Below, one piece after another: positions 16,702 to 25,926 of a stretch of DNA of 64,000 nt (positions within the stretch are counted from its first letter, which is position 1; every line of letters begins with the position of its first letter). Source of the stretch: Rhodopirellula sp. (GTDB lineage Bacteria > Planctomycetota > Planctomycetia > Pirellulales > Thermoguttaceae); assembly GCA_012728855.1 (NCBI GenBank), contig JAAYEH010000471.1, positions 40,779 through 104,778 on the forward strand. Direction: 5' to 3'. Below the pieces are notes generated by a model that was not told the DNA's origin, did no database searches, and saw only the letters and a list, made by a program, of their open reading frames with translations. The translations under genes and the position numbers were made by a program.

Positions 16702-18645
16702 GTGATCGCTCGTATTGCCCGCGCCGGCAGAGGCCGCGATCCGCGATTGTGGCCTGTGCTGTTGCTGCTTCTGTTGGTGGTGCTGGCGCCGACGGGGTGC
16801 CTGCTGTGGTTCATGGGCCGTGCGATTGAAAACGAGCGAGTTGCTTTTCGGCAGCGGCTCGAAGAAGCCTATCGGCGCGACTTGACCGGCGTGCAGGCAC
16901 GGATGATGCAATTCTGGCAAGAGCGGGCGGCGGCGCTGGAGAGCCTTCCCCGTACCGAGCCAGCGCCGGTCGTTTTCGCCGGCGTAGTCCGTTCGGCTCT
17001 CGCCGATAGCGTGATCGGTTACGATGCCGAAGACCGCTTGGTCTATCCCAACGCACCCTCGGCCGGGACGACCGCGCCGGAAATGGGCTCGCCGGCCTGG
17101 CAGGAAGCACGCCAGTTGGAATTCGATACCGCGGATCTTTCGGCAGCCGCGGATGCCTATGCGGCCATTGCGGCGCAGGCTTCGGACACGACCGCGGCGG
17201 CGAGGGCGATGCAGGCCCAGGCACGGTGCCTGCTACAGGCCGGACGGCAAGAGGACGCTGCCCGCCTGATCGTCGGTCCGCTGGCCGATGTGAAGTATGC
17301 CCAAACCCTCGATGCTCAGGGACGGCTGATCGTTCCCAACGCGGAGTTGCTGGCCCTGGAAATCATGGCGACCACGGACCACAATGGCTTTGCGGCAGTC
17401 GCCGCGCGACTCTGCGAACGATTGCAGGATTATGTTCAAGCGAACATGACGGCCACACAACGAAGATTCCTGATGCACGAACTGGAACTTCGATCACCCG
17501 GCAAGCTCGATCCGTCGCTCTTGGCCGCGGAGGATTTGGCCGCGAGGTTTGTTGACGCCCATCCCTCGCCGCGTCGAGACGCGGTGCTGCAGCCGAGCCA
17601 ATTGTCCGGAATCTGGCAGATCGGCCTGCCCGGTCGGCGCTTGGTGGCACTCTTCCGCACCGAGACAATTCTCGCGCAGAGCGGCCAGACGATTCTCGAA
17701 ACCAACTTGCCGGATGAGGTATCCGCTCGGCTCTTGCCGCCCGGGACCGAATCCGGGAGTGAGCAGGCATTCTTCTCGCTGCCCGCCGGCAAGCATCTTC
17801 CCGGTTGGCGACTGGCGCTCACGCTGGCCGACGGCAGCCGGGTCGACGCCACGACCAGGGCGCGGATCGCGTTGTACGGATGGACGGGCGTGGTGGTCGT
17901 CGTTACGATCTGCCTGGTCGCCGGGCTCATCGCCTCGGCATTTCGACGCCAGCTTCGCCTGGCGCAGTTGAAAAACGACCTCGTGGCCACTGTCTCTCAC
18001 GAACTGAAAACGCCCCTTTCATCCATGCGACTTCTCGTCGACACGCTCCTGAACGAAGAGCGACCCAACCCGGTGCGAGCCCGCGAGTACCTGGAGCTGA
18101 TGGCCAGGGAAAACATGCGTCTCAGTCGGCTGATCGACAACTTCCTGGCATTCTCTCGCATGAGTCGCAATAAGCACGTGTTTAACGTTTCCGGAATTCG
18201 GTTGGAAGAGGTGATCTCCGCGGCCGTGGCGGCGATGCGAGAGCGCCTGGAGCAGCCGGGTTGCCGCTTTCAACTTGAACTGGAGAACCCATTGCCGGCA
18301 ATCGCCGCAGACGTTGACGCAATGGTTACCGTCGTCGTCAACCTGCTGGACAATGCCTGCAAGTATACAGGCGATGAAAAGCAGATTCGCTTGCGTGCGT
18401 ACTGCGAAGACGGCAGCGCATTTATCGCTGTCTCCGACAACGGTATCGGTCTTTCGCAGGCAGCGGCCAAGAAGGTCTTTCAGCAGTTCTACCAGGCGGA
18501 TCGCCGGTTGTCGCGCAGTGCGGGGGGCTGCGGATTGGGCCTGAGCATCGTGCGATATATCGTGGCCGCCCACGGCGGGACCGTCCTTCTCTGCAGCCGG
18601 CCCGGCGAAGGGAGCACGTTCACGGTAAAATTGCCGGTGGAGTGA
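16702..18645 (+). CDS. Sensor histidine kinase with a large extracytoplasmic domain
   Basis: A 647-residue class I kinase starting at GTG 16702. Membrane helices at about 13-33 and 389-415 bracket a periplasmic sensor of about 350 residues without a recognisable domain. No HAMP is obvious. The dimerisation box is VSHELKTPLSSMRLLVD with phosphoacceptor His433. The ATP domain has NLLDNACKY (N box), DNGIGL (G1) and GCGLGLSI (G2). Four bases separate it from the response regulator, so they form a cognate pair, with the TPR protein as third operon member. The signal is unknown. Confidence 0.9.
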   Translation: MIARIARAGRGRDPRLWPVLLLLLLVVLAPTGCLLWFMGRAIENERVAFRQRLEEAYRRDLTGVQARMMQFWQERAAALESLPRTEPAPVVFAGVVRSALADSVIGYDAEDRLVYPNAPSAGTTAPEMGSPAWQEARQLEFDTADLSAAADAYAAIAAQASDTTAAARAMQAQARCLLQAGRQEDAARLIVGPLADVKYAQTLDAQGRLIVPNAELLALEIMATTDHNGFAAVAARLCERLQDYVQANMTATQRRFLMHELELRSPGKLDPSLLAAEDLAARFVDAHPSPRRDAVLQPSQLSGIWQIGLPGRRLVALFRTETILAQSGQTILETNLPDEVSARLLPPGTESGSEQAFFSLPAGKHLPGWRLALTLADGSRVDATTRARIALYGWTGVVVVVTICLVAGLIASAFRRQLRLAQLKNDLVATVSHELKTPLSSMRLLVDTLLNEERPNPVRAREYLELMARENMRLSRLIDNFLAFSRMSRNKHVFNVSGIRLEEVISAAVAAMRERLEQPGCRFQLELENPLPAIAADVDAMVTVVVNLLDNACKYTGDEKQIRLRAYCEDGSAFIAVSDNGIGLSQAAAKKVFQQFYQADRRLSRSAGGCGLGLSIVRYIVAAHGGTVLLCSRPGEGSTFTVKLPVE

Positions 18646-18649
18646 AGCC

Positions 18650-19339
18650 ATGAGCCACAAAGTCCTGATCATCGAAGACGACGCGGCATTGCTGCGGGGC
18701 TTGCAAGACAACTTCAAGGACCGCGGCTATCTGGTCGTCGGCGCGCGGGACGGCGAGGCCGGACTGGATGCCGCGATGAAGGATCCGCCGGACCTGATCC
18801 TTCTCGACATCATGCTGCCCAAGCTCAACGGCTATGAGATTTGTCGCCGGATCCGCGCGCATCAGCTCGAAATGCCGATCCTGATGCTCACGGCCAAGGG
18901 CGAAGAGGAGGACATCGTCCGCGGTCTGGAACTGGGAGCCGACGACTACGTGACCAAGCCGTTCAGCATTCGGGAGTTGCTGGCTCGCGCGAAGGCGCTG
19001 CTGCGTCGCCGCGAAGCCGGGGATGACAGCGTTTATCGATTCGGCGACTGCGAGTTGAATCTGGCGTCGCACCAATTGTTTCGCGGCGGGGTCGAAGTGC
19101 CGCTGACCAGCAAGGAGTTCCGCTTGCTGGAACACTTCGTCGAACGCGCGGGGCGTGCGCTGACGCGCAACGACATTCTCAACGCCGTCTGGGGCCACAA
19201 CGTAATCGTCACGTTGCGAAGCGTCGACCGTTGCGTGACGACACTACGGGCCAAAATCGAGCCCGACCCGCATCGGCAAACGTACATTCATACGATCCGC
19301 GACATCGGATATCGCTTCGAGTCGCCGCAGGGCGAGTGA
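18650..19339 (+). CDS. OmpR/PhoB-family response regulator
   Basis: A 229-residue two-domain regulator. The receiver domain has the acidic pair EDD near residue 9, phosphoacceptor Asp53 in LILLDIMLPKLNG, the conserved Thr in LMLTAKGEEED and Lys in DDYVTKPFS. The C-terminal winged helix shows LTSKEFRLLEHFV and VWGHNVIVTLRSVDRCVTTLR, typical of Trans_reg_C. It is the expected partner of the kinase directly upstream. Target genes cannot be read from the window. Confidence 0.93.
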   Translation: MSHKVLIIEDDAALLRGLQDNFKDRGYLVVGARDGEAGLDAAMKDPPDLILLDIMLPKLNGYEICRRIRAHQLEMPILMLTAKGEEEDIVRGLELGADDYVTKPFSIRELLARAKALLRRREAGDDSVYRFGDCELNLASHQLFRGGVEVPLTSKEFRLLEHFVERAGRALTRNDILNAVWGHNVIVTLRSVDRCVTTLRAKIEPDPHRQTYIHTIRDIGYRFESPQGE

Positions 19340-19747
19340 CCGTGCGCGCGATCGCGACCAGTATTAGGCTGTGCTGTTTCTCTTCCCCCCCAGTACCTCT
19401 GCGGTTTCATATAGAATCCCGGCCAAAAATCGTTTCCACCCGAATGAAGGAAAGCCGCTGCCGTTGCGGACATCGTATGGCGAAGCGCCACGCATTTTGG
19501 AGTGGCTAATTCCCCCAATCTAGCCGTGTGGCCCAGGCGGTCGTATCTTGCGGAAGGGGCTGAACCGACTGTGGAACCGAAACGGGCGCCGTAGCAAACC
19601 GTCAACTTTACTCGGCTTCGCCAGCCTCCCAGCGGCTCTTTCTTGAGTCCATTATCGTGCAAGCTTGCCAGCCCCATTGCCGATCAAACGGAGTACCGAA
19701 ACAGCACATAGCCACCACAAGAATCTGCCAGCACGAGGAGGACTGTT
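19340..19747. other. Non-coding stretch after the two-component operon
   Basis: About 400 bp with no gene that I can support. Short ORFs on both strands lack ribosome sites and family-like sequence. The stretch ends with the GAGGAGG site of the small ORF at 19748. Confidence 0.5.
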
Positions 19748-19912
19748 TTGGAATCGTCGTCGCAAAAGGCCGCCAGTATCGTTCATGCGCAATTGAAATC
19801 GCTGCAGGACGAGTTGCGCAAGTTGACGGAAAGGGCAAGGCCCACCGTCGCTGCCACCAATGAGCGGCCGGAGGTCGTTCAGGGAGCCGTGCTCATCATT
19901 CGCGGGAAGTGA
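19748..19912 (+). CDS. Candidate 54-residue small protein
   Basis: TTG at 19748 is preceded six bases upstream by GAGGAGG, the strongest ribosome site in this 900-bp gap. The predicted peptide has an N-terminal amphipathic helix (IVHAQLKSLQDELRKLTERA), a Pro/Thr/Ala hinge and a short hydrophobic tail ending VLIIRGK before TGA. There are no cysteines and no signal peptide. I recognise no family. Support comes only from the ribosome site and coding-like composition, so it remains tentative. Confidence 0.4.
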   Translation: MESSSQKAASIVHAQLKSLQDELRKLTERARPTVAATNERPEVVQGAVLIIRGK

Positions 19913-19935
19913 CCGCCGGAGGCTGCGCCGTTGTA

Positions 19936-20079
19936 AGAGGCCCGAACAAAACGGGAACCGGCTCCGAGCCAAGCGTTCGCAACGCCCGCAGAATCGTCGT
20001 CCTGGGGAGGTGCCTGTCCCCGTTTTGTTCGGGCCTCTCGACTTTTTCCGGCCGGTACGGAAAAATGACTCCGCACCCC
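19936..20079. repeat. Perfect 20-bp inverted repeat plus half copy of family A
   Basis: AGAGGCCCGAACAAAACGGG (19936-19955) pairs perfectly with 20019-20038. The enclosed DNA ends GAGGTGCCTGTCCCC, echoing the CCTGTCCCC seen in the element at 10404-10423. Directly after it, 20050-20079 reads GGCCGGTACGGAAAAA then GACTCCGCACCCC, clearly related to one arm of the 29198-29288 repeat. The two flanking genes point the same way, so a terminator for the upstream operon is possible. Confidence 0.8.
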
Positions 20080-20243
20080 TTCTTGCTTGCCTGACGAACA
20101 GAACCTCTCTGGCAAGGCCCCACACCTCTGTGGCAAGATCCCGCTCGGCAAGCGGGATCTACGGCGGCTGTTTCCTTGCCGAGGGATCAGTACAATGAAC
20201 GTATCTCAAAATCAGCCGCGCGGATGTCGCAACGGAGGATCGC

Positions 20244-21008
20244 ATGAACAGCATTGCTTTTCGCTTGGCCACCCTTGTGGGATTGATTCTTGCCGCCACC
20301 CATTTGCGAGCAGCCGAAAACGATTGCCAAAAAAACTCACCGGCAGTCGAACCCGGCAGTCAGCAGCCCTGTGAACTAAACCGCCAGGTCCGCTATACGC
20401 TGGACTACCTGCTCTACTTGCCCAAAGGCTATGACCAACAGGACTGCTGGCCGCTGGTGCTTTTCTTGCACGGGGCCGGGGAACGCGGCGACGACCTGGA
20501 ATTGGTCAAGAAGCATGGTCCTCCGATGCTCGCCGAGCGCGGCAAGGATTTTCCGTTCATCCTGGTTTCACCCCAGTGCCCCAAGGGGCGTTGGTGGCAA
20601 GCGGGAGAGTTGTCCGCGCTGCTCGATGAGATCACCGAAAAGTATCGAGTCGACAACGACCGGGTTTACGTGACCGGCCTGAGCATGGGCGGCTTCGGCA
20701 CGTGGTTGTTGGCTGCTTCTGCGCCGGACCGCTTTGCGGCCCTCGCTCCGATCTGCGGCGGCGGGGAGGTCTACTGGGCCAAGGATCTTGCCCACGTGCC
20801 GGTCTGGGCGTTTCATGGCGGCAAAGACTCTGTCGTACCGCCCGAAAGGTCGGAGAAGATGGTGGCTGCGGTACACAAGCACGGCGGAACCGCAAAGCTC
20901 ACCGTCTATCCCGACGCCGCTCACGATTCGTGGACCGAAACCTACGCGACTCCCGAGTTCTACGACTGGCTGCTGGAGCAAAGGCGGACAAAGCCTACGA
21001 AAGAATAA
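20244..21008 (+). CDS. Secreted alpha/beta hydrolase, esterase/PHB-depolymerase-like
   Basis: A 254-residue exported hydrolase. The signal peptide ends THLRAAE. PLVLFLHGAGERGDD provides the oxyanion-hole segment, GLSMGGFGTW holds the nucleophile Ser147, and the acid/His part is VWAFHGGKDSVVPPERS followed by AAHDSWTETY. This arrangement is common among secreted planctomycete esterases related to feruloyl or acetyl esterases and PHB depolymerases. Removal of acyl groups from plant or algal polysaccharide is plausible. Confidence 0.85.
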   Translation: MNSIAFRLATLVGLILAATHLRAAENDCQKNSPAVEPGSQQPCELNRQVRYTLDYLLYLPKGYDQQDCWPLVLFLHGAGERGDDLELVKKHGPPMLAERGKDFPFILVSPQCPKGRWWQAGELSALLDEITEKYRVDNDRVYVTGLSMGGFGTWLLAASAPDRFAALAPICGGGEVYWAKDLAHVPVWAFHGGKDSVVPPERSEKMVAAVHKHGGTAKLTVYPDAAHDSWTETYATPEFYDWLLEQRRTKPTKE

Positions 21009-21062
21009 ATGGTGCCAAACCGACCGCAACTCAATTCTGCTTTTCCACGGAGGAACCGAGCC

Positions 21063-23744
21063 ATGTGCCGAGCCGTTCGAGCCCTAGTGATCGTCACTGC
21101 CGTTGCAGCGTCGGCGGCTGCTTTTCTGGGTTGCCCGTCCGCGGCACGCGCGCAGATCAGCGGCGAAGCCTATATGGGCGAGCCGTTCGGCGTCGGCCGC
21201 CTCGAGATCGAACTGCCGGAGTCCTTGCAGCCCGAAGTATTGGGTCTGGACGGAATCAAGATCGTCGAACGCGACGGCAGGATCTTCTACCCGGTGATCG
21301 ACCGCCGCCGCCTGCCGCCGTTGGCCAAGGAACTTGCCGATCAATTGCCGCTGCGAGGCGGGCCGATCCGCGAACTGGCCGGAGGTGTCTTGCGAAATCT
21401 TGTTTCGGCCTCGCCGCGGAAAGCGGAACTGCTGTTTCTCTTTCGCGGCGCGGAACCGCTGGAAATCACGCTTCAGTTCAGCACCCAAGCCGCGGGACAA
21501 CTGGCGCCGGCGACAAACCCTCGCTCCCATAACGGCCTGCTGCGGAAGTGGTGGGATGAATATACCGCCACGCCCGGCCTGCTGGCCCACAAGCCCGATT
21601 GCCCGCCGCTGGTGGAGAACTACTTGAAGGCGATGCTCGCCCGGCGGCTTGAGCTTCGCCTGCCGGAACCGCCCGCGCCGGTCGGCTTGCAGGCCCAGGT
21701 GGAAAAGCAGTTCGGTCTGGCAACGGGGACCGAAGCGGTTCGCGTTGCGCTGGCGCGGGATCGCATGCTCGGCCGATCCCCACTGGACCAGCCCGCCGAC
21801 CAACCGACGCCGGAACCGCTTGGTGTGCCGCCGTTGGAGATCCCGGAGATTGCCGGCGAGGTGGCCGTGGAGTCTTTGGCCGCGCGGGTTCCAGCGGAAT
21901 GTCTCTACGTCCGCTTTGGCAGCTTTTCCAATTTCCTCTGGTTTCAAGACATGCTCGCGCAATGGGGAGGCGATCTGCAAAACCTCGTTGCGCTGCGCGG
22001 CTTGGACTACCAGACGAGCAAACGATTCGAAGAGCAATTGGTCATGAAGACCTCGGTGGTGTCGAAGCTCTTCGGTGATGCAGTCGTCGCCGACGTCGCC
22101 ATTATTGGAACCGACTTGCTATTCCAGGACGGCGGCGCCTACGGCCTGCTCTTCGAGGCCCGCAACACCGCCATGCTGGGCAACGATATCGCCCGTCAAC
22201 GGTTGGAGCGAGTTCGCAAGAACGACGGCATCGTGGAGGAGAAACTCACTGTCGCGGATCGTCCGGTCTCCCTGCTGACGACGCCCGACGGATCCGTGCG
22301 ATCCTATTACGTCGCCGAGGGCAATTACCATTTGGTGACCACCTCGAAGACGCTCGTGCAGCGGTTCCTGCAAACGGATCCCGATCGGCGCTGCCTCGCC
22401 GACTCGGCCGATTTCCGCCACGCGCGGAGCCTGATGCCGCTCGACCGCAAAGACACCGTGCTGGTCTATCTCTCCGACGCTTTCTTCCGCAACCTGGTCA
22501 GCCCCCAGTATCGCATCGAAACGCTGCGTCGCGTGCAAGCCCTGGCCGATCTCGAACTCGTTCAAATGGCGGTGCTCGCGGCGGCGGCGGAGGGCAAGCC
22601 CGCGGAATCGATCGAGCAGCTTGTGGCCGGTGGCCTTCTGCCGCCGGAATTCGGCCCGCGCCCGGACGGCAGCCGGGCGGTGTTTGAAAAGGGGGAAGTC
22701 CGCGACTCGCTCCGCGGTCGCCGCGGCTTCTTCACGCCGATTCCCGACGTCCCGGTCGCGGCGGCAACGGCCGCCGAGTCGGAAGCGTTCCGCGAATTCG
22801 CCGAGTTCTACCGTGCCAACTGGCAGCGGCTCGATCCGATCGTCGTCGGAATCAAGCGTCACGCGCTGGCGGGCCGGCGCGAGCGGATTGTGATCGACGC
22901 CCGCATGACCCCGATGGCCAAGGCGAACTACGAGCAGATCGCCAAGAATTTCGGTCCTGCCGACGCGAGGCAATTGAAGCCGGTGCCGGGCGATATCATC
23001 GCCCTTGATTGGGTCCGTCCGGACGACCGGCTCTTCGGCGGACTGAAGGATTTCGGAAACCCGTTCGACGGATTGAGCGGCCTGATTTTGCCAGAGGGCG
23101 GATTGCGCAACGTGCTGGTCGGATACGTGGGCACGACCGGCGAACCGGGACTGCTGGGCTTCCTCGACCGCCGCATGGGGCCGCCCGATGCCAACGGCAT
23201 GGCCAGCGCACCGGTCGGCATCTGGAGGCGGCAACTTGGCGACTTCACCGCCTACTCGCTCCATCCGGAGATCCTGATGGAGGTGATGCCTCAGCTTGGA
23301 TTCGAGGAGGCCGCCCGGCCGGCACAGTTGCGAGCGCGTGTCGCGGACCTGACGGAGGCGGGCGTTCCTCCGTTGCTGAACCGCCTCGGCTATCGCCGCA
23401 CCCGCGCCACCAGCGTCGGCAACCTGCGACTACTGCACCAGCTTTCCCAGCAGTTCCATATCCCGGGCCCCGACTGCATGGCCGCGGCACAGTTGCTGCT
23501 CGGGGCGAAGCTGATCTGCCCGCTGGGCGGCGAATACGTCTATCGTGAATCACCGGAGAAGTCCGCCTATTGGACTTCGACCGCAATGGAGGGCGGAGAC
23601 GTGCCGGCGAACGAGCCCCCGCCCGGCTTTCTTACGCCGCCGTTGAATTGGTTTCGCGGCATGGAAATGGATGCGGAACTCGCGCCGGGCGGATTGTCGG
23701 CGCATGTGGAAGTGGTGATGCAGTGGTCGGAGAAGAAGGAATAG
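21063..23744 (+). CDS. Large exported protein of unknown function
   Basis: An 893-residue protein with a signal peptide (MCRAVRALVIVTAVAASAAA) and GGAGGAA 6-10 bases before the chosen ATG. FLGCPS near residue 22 makes a lipoprotein possible, but the box is poor. The body is mixed alpha/beta, rich in Arg, Leu and Pro, with no repeats or catalytic motif I recognise; an acidic-Leu segment (LGVPPLEIPEIAGEVAVESLAARV) precedes a section containing VRFGSFSNFLWFQDMLAQWG. Its start is 54 bp after the esterase stop, so they may be co-transcribed. Confidence 0.7.
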   Translation: MCRAVRALVIVTAVAASAAAFLGCPSAARAQISGEAYMGEPFGVGRLEIELPESLQPEVLGLDGIKIVERDGRIFYPVIDRRRLPPLAKELADQLPLRGGPIRELAGGVLRNLVSASPRKAELLFLFRGAEPLEITLQFSTQAAGQLAPATNPRSHNGLLRKWWDEYTATPGLLAHKPDCPPLVENYLKAMLARRLELRLPEPPAPVGLQAQVEKQFGLATGTEAVRVALARDRMLGRSPLDQPADQPTPEPLGVPPLEIPEIAGEVAVESLAARVPAECLYVRFGSFSNFLWFQDMLAQWGGDLQNLVALRGLDYQTSKRFEEQLVMKTSVVSKLFGDAVVADVAIIGTDLLFQDGGAYGLLFEARNTAMLGNDIARQRLERVRKNDGIVEEKLTVADRPVSLLTTPDGSVRSYYVAEGNYHLVTTSKTLVQRFLQTDPDRRCLADSADFRHARSLMPLDRKDTVLVYLSDAFFRNLVSPQYRIETLRRVQALADLELVQMAVLAAAAEGKPAESIEQLVAGGLLPPEFGPRPDGSRAVFEKGEVRDSLRGRRGFFTPIPDVPVAAATAAESEAFREFAEFYRANWQRLDPIVVGIKRHALAGRRERIVIDARMTPMAKANYEQIAKNFGPADARQLKPVPGDIIALDWVRPDDRLFGGLKDFGNPFDGLSGLILPEGGLRNVLVGYVGTTGEPGLLGFLDRRMGPPDANGMASAPVGIWRRQLGDFTAYSLHPEILMEVMPQLGFEEAARPAQLRARVADLTEAGVPPLLNRLGYRRTRATSVGNLRLLHQLSQQFHIPGPDCMAAAQLLLGAKLICPLGGEYVYRESPEKSAYWTSTAMEGGDVPANEPPPGFLTPPLNWFRGMEMDAELAPGGLSAHVEVVMQWSEKKE

Positions 23745-23757
23745 TAGACATCGAATC

Positions 23758-23784
23758 AGCCCGGCTGCTGCGAGCAGCCGGGCT
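23758..23784. repeat. AGCCCGGCTGCT palindrome (family C)
   Basis: AGCCCGGCTGCT (23758-23769) and AGCAGCCGGGCT (23773-23784) form a perfect 12-bp hairpin with a 3-nt loop, sitting 14 bases after the previous stop codon. Family relatives lie at about 10337/10455, 29108-29179 and 61576-61646. Confidence 0.85.
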
Positions 23785-23814
23785 GCTCAAACCCGCACCA
23801 GGAGAAGTCTGACC

Positions 23815-25884
23815 GTGCCATCCATCCGAGTTTTTCTCAGTGTCGCCCTCCTCTGCTCTGCCGGTTCTTTCGTGTTCTCGGCGGAACCGTCGCCGAATCT
23901 CCTCAAGAATCCCGGCTTCGAAGACCCGCTGGCGCCGGCCTGGGAAAAACGGACTCCCGACGATGCCGATCGCAAACTCGACCGGGAACAATCGGCCGGA
24001 CGTTCGGGCGCGGCGGTGGTCTTGGAAAACCGCAAACCGGCCTATACGCGTTTGCGCCAGGGTCAGGATCGTTCGATCACGATTGAGCCCGGCAGCCTGA
24101 TCGAGTTTTCGGCCTGGGTCAAATCGGAACAGTCCGGCGAGGGCAGCACCTTGCTGCAGATCTACTGCATGGATGAAGAGGACGGCATTCTGGCCCAGCC
24201 CACGTCGAGACCCGTCACGGGTCGCTTCGACTGGACCCTCCAGCGTGTCCGCACCACGGTTCCCGAGCGGACGGCTTATGTGATGGCCTACCTGCAGACC
24301 CGCGATGGCGTGGGGCGCGTCTATTTCGACGATGCCACTCTGGCGGTGAAACGCCAGCCGTTGCCGCGATCACCGGCGCCGAAAATCGGGCTGATGACCG
24401 ACCTGCCCGATGGCCATCCGTGCCTCGGAGAACTAGGCCTTCTTTTCGAGGAAGGGCTGACCATGATCCCGCCGGCCGGCGCGGCGCCGCTGAGCGATTG
24501 TGCCGGCGTTTTGGTGTTCTACGAGGGAGAGGTTCCGCAGGCTGCCTGGAAGGCCGTGGGTGACTTCGCTGGCGACGGCGGTCGCGTCTTCATGGACATC
24601 CGGAATCTCGCACGTGTCCTGGGAGCGGAAGCTGTTGCGGTCGACGTGGGAGCTGTCGAGAAGCAGCCGTTGGAAAAGCAGATGGCCGCCGGACTTCGCG
24701 TCGTCGCCTCTTCGGAGGTGATCGCGGGCTTCGACGTGGGACAGATCCTGCCCCGGGCAAGTTGGCCGCGAGGGCAATTGTTCGTGCTGCCGGTCGGATT
24801 CTCGCATCCCGGGCTGGAAGTACATGCCGTAGCCCCGGGAGGCGAGCCAGGGCTGGTGCGTCTACGATCCGGCAAAGGTAGCATCACCGCCTGCGATGTG
24901 TTGTCGCTGCGCGAACCCTATTGCCGCAATGTCGACTCCTACTATAAGTACACCCCGGTGACCGGTGCTTTAGGCCGTGCGGTTCGCTTTGGGCAATACT
25001 ATCCGCGGAAGTTCACCTACACGGAATTCGTCGGCGAAATGAAGCGGTTGGCGGAGGAGTTTCCCACAATCCGGTTCCACGAGGAAGGACCGGCTTCGGA
25101 GGACTACCGCCTCTACAGCCTCAATCTTGGCCGCGCCGGCAAACCGCTCTACTTCCTTTACGCCGCCGCCCACGGCAGCGAATGGGAACCGGGCTACGGC
25201 CTGCTGACCTTCGCCCGTCGCCTGGCCGAAGGACGGCTCGACGACGTGGTCGATCTGGAACAGGTCGAGATTAAGATCGTTCCTTACCTCAACCCGTGGG
25301 GCTACGACCACATGCGCCGGCAGAATGCTCAGGGCGTGGACCTGAACCGGCAGGGGGATTTCCAATGGGAGGAATTCAAGGGAACCGATAGCAATCAAGA
25401 CGGGCAATGGCTGGCGGGTGATTACGATTTCAAGGGGATCGCTCCGTTTTCCGAGCCGGAAGCGCGGACGTACAAGAAGATCGCCGCCCTGCCGAACCTC
25501 TACTGCGTGCTCGACTACCACGGCAATACCAGTGCCACGAACAACAAGATCGGCGTGTTGCCGGCGACAGCCCATCCGGACAACGAGTTTCTCGCTTTCG
25601 AGTTGCAGCACATCGCCAACCAGCGTCTCCGTGGTCGGCACCTCTTGCGTCAGAACGACGAAGAGACCGCCTCGGTGTACCTGCTGGATCGAGTTTATGC
25701 CGGCGGGAATCTGCCGTATCTGATGAACACGAGCGCGCACGGCAGGTTCGGCCTCTTGATCGAACTGACCGCCGGCTACGGTTCGAGCTATGGCACGGTC
25801 TTGCAGACCGACGTGGCTTGCGAATTGTGCCGGGCTCTGTTCCTCGCCTATCCGCCGCCGGACGGGAAGCAGAGTTCTCATTGA
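23815..25884 (+). CDS. Secreted M14-family zinc carboxypeptidase with N-terminal beta-sandwich
   Basis: A 689-residue exported protein starting at GTG 23815 after AGGAGA. A signal peptide leads to NLLKNPGFEDPLAPAWEK, the opening of CBM4/9-like carbohydrate-binding modules (about residues 25-180). A linking domain with a GATase-like look follows. The C-terminal third is a metallocarboxypeptidase: HGSE gives zinc ligands His453 and Glu456, NPWGYDHMRRQNAQGVDLNR is the substrate-carboxylate region, His569 in DYHGN is the third ligand and Glu650 in LLIELTAGYG the catalytic base. Substrates may be peptides or peptidoglycan-like crosslinks. The sugar-binding front end hints at glycoprotein or wall targets. 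Confidence 0.87.
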   Translation: MPSIRVFLSVALLCSAGSFVFSAEPSPNLLKNPGFEDPLAPAWEKRTPDDADRKLDREQSAGRSGAAVVLENRKPAYTRLRQGQDRSITIEPGSLIEFSAWVKSEQSGEGSTLLQIYCMDEEDGILAQPTSRPVTGRFDWTLQRVRTTVPERTAYVMAYLQTRDGVGRVYFDDATLAVKRQPLPRSPAPKIGLMTDLPDGHPCLGELGLLFEEGLTMIPPAGAAPLSDCAGVLVFYEGEVPQAAWKAVGDFAGDGGRVFMDIRNLARVLGAEAVAVDVGAVEKQPLEKQMAAGLRVVASSEVIAGFDVGQILPRASWPRGQLFVLPVGFSHPGLEVHAVAPGGEPGLVRLRSGKGSITACDVLSLREPYCRNVDSYYKYTPVTGALGRAVRFGQYYPRKFTYTEFVGEMKRLAEEFPTIRFHEEGPASEDYRLYSLNLGRAGKPLYFLYAAAHGSEWEPGYGLLTFARRLAEGRLDDVVDLEQVEIKIVPYLNPWGYDHMRRQNAQGVDLNRQGDFQWEEFKGTDSNQDGQWLAGDYDFKGIAPFSEPEARTYKKIAALPNLYCVLDYHGNTSATNNKIGVLPATAHPDNEFLAFELQHIANQRLRGRHLLRQNDEETASVYLLDRVYAGGNLPYLMNTSAHGRFGLLIELTAGYGSSYGTVLQTDVACELCRALFLAYPPPDGKQSSH

Positions 25885-25926
25885 ATGAATTGAGTTGTGG
25901 CCGTAGGCCGCATGAGGAGGAAAGAC

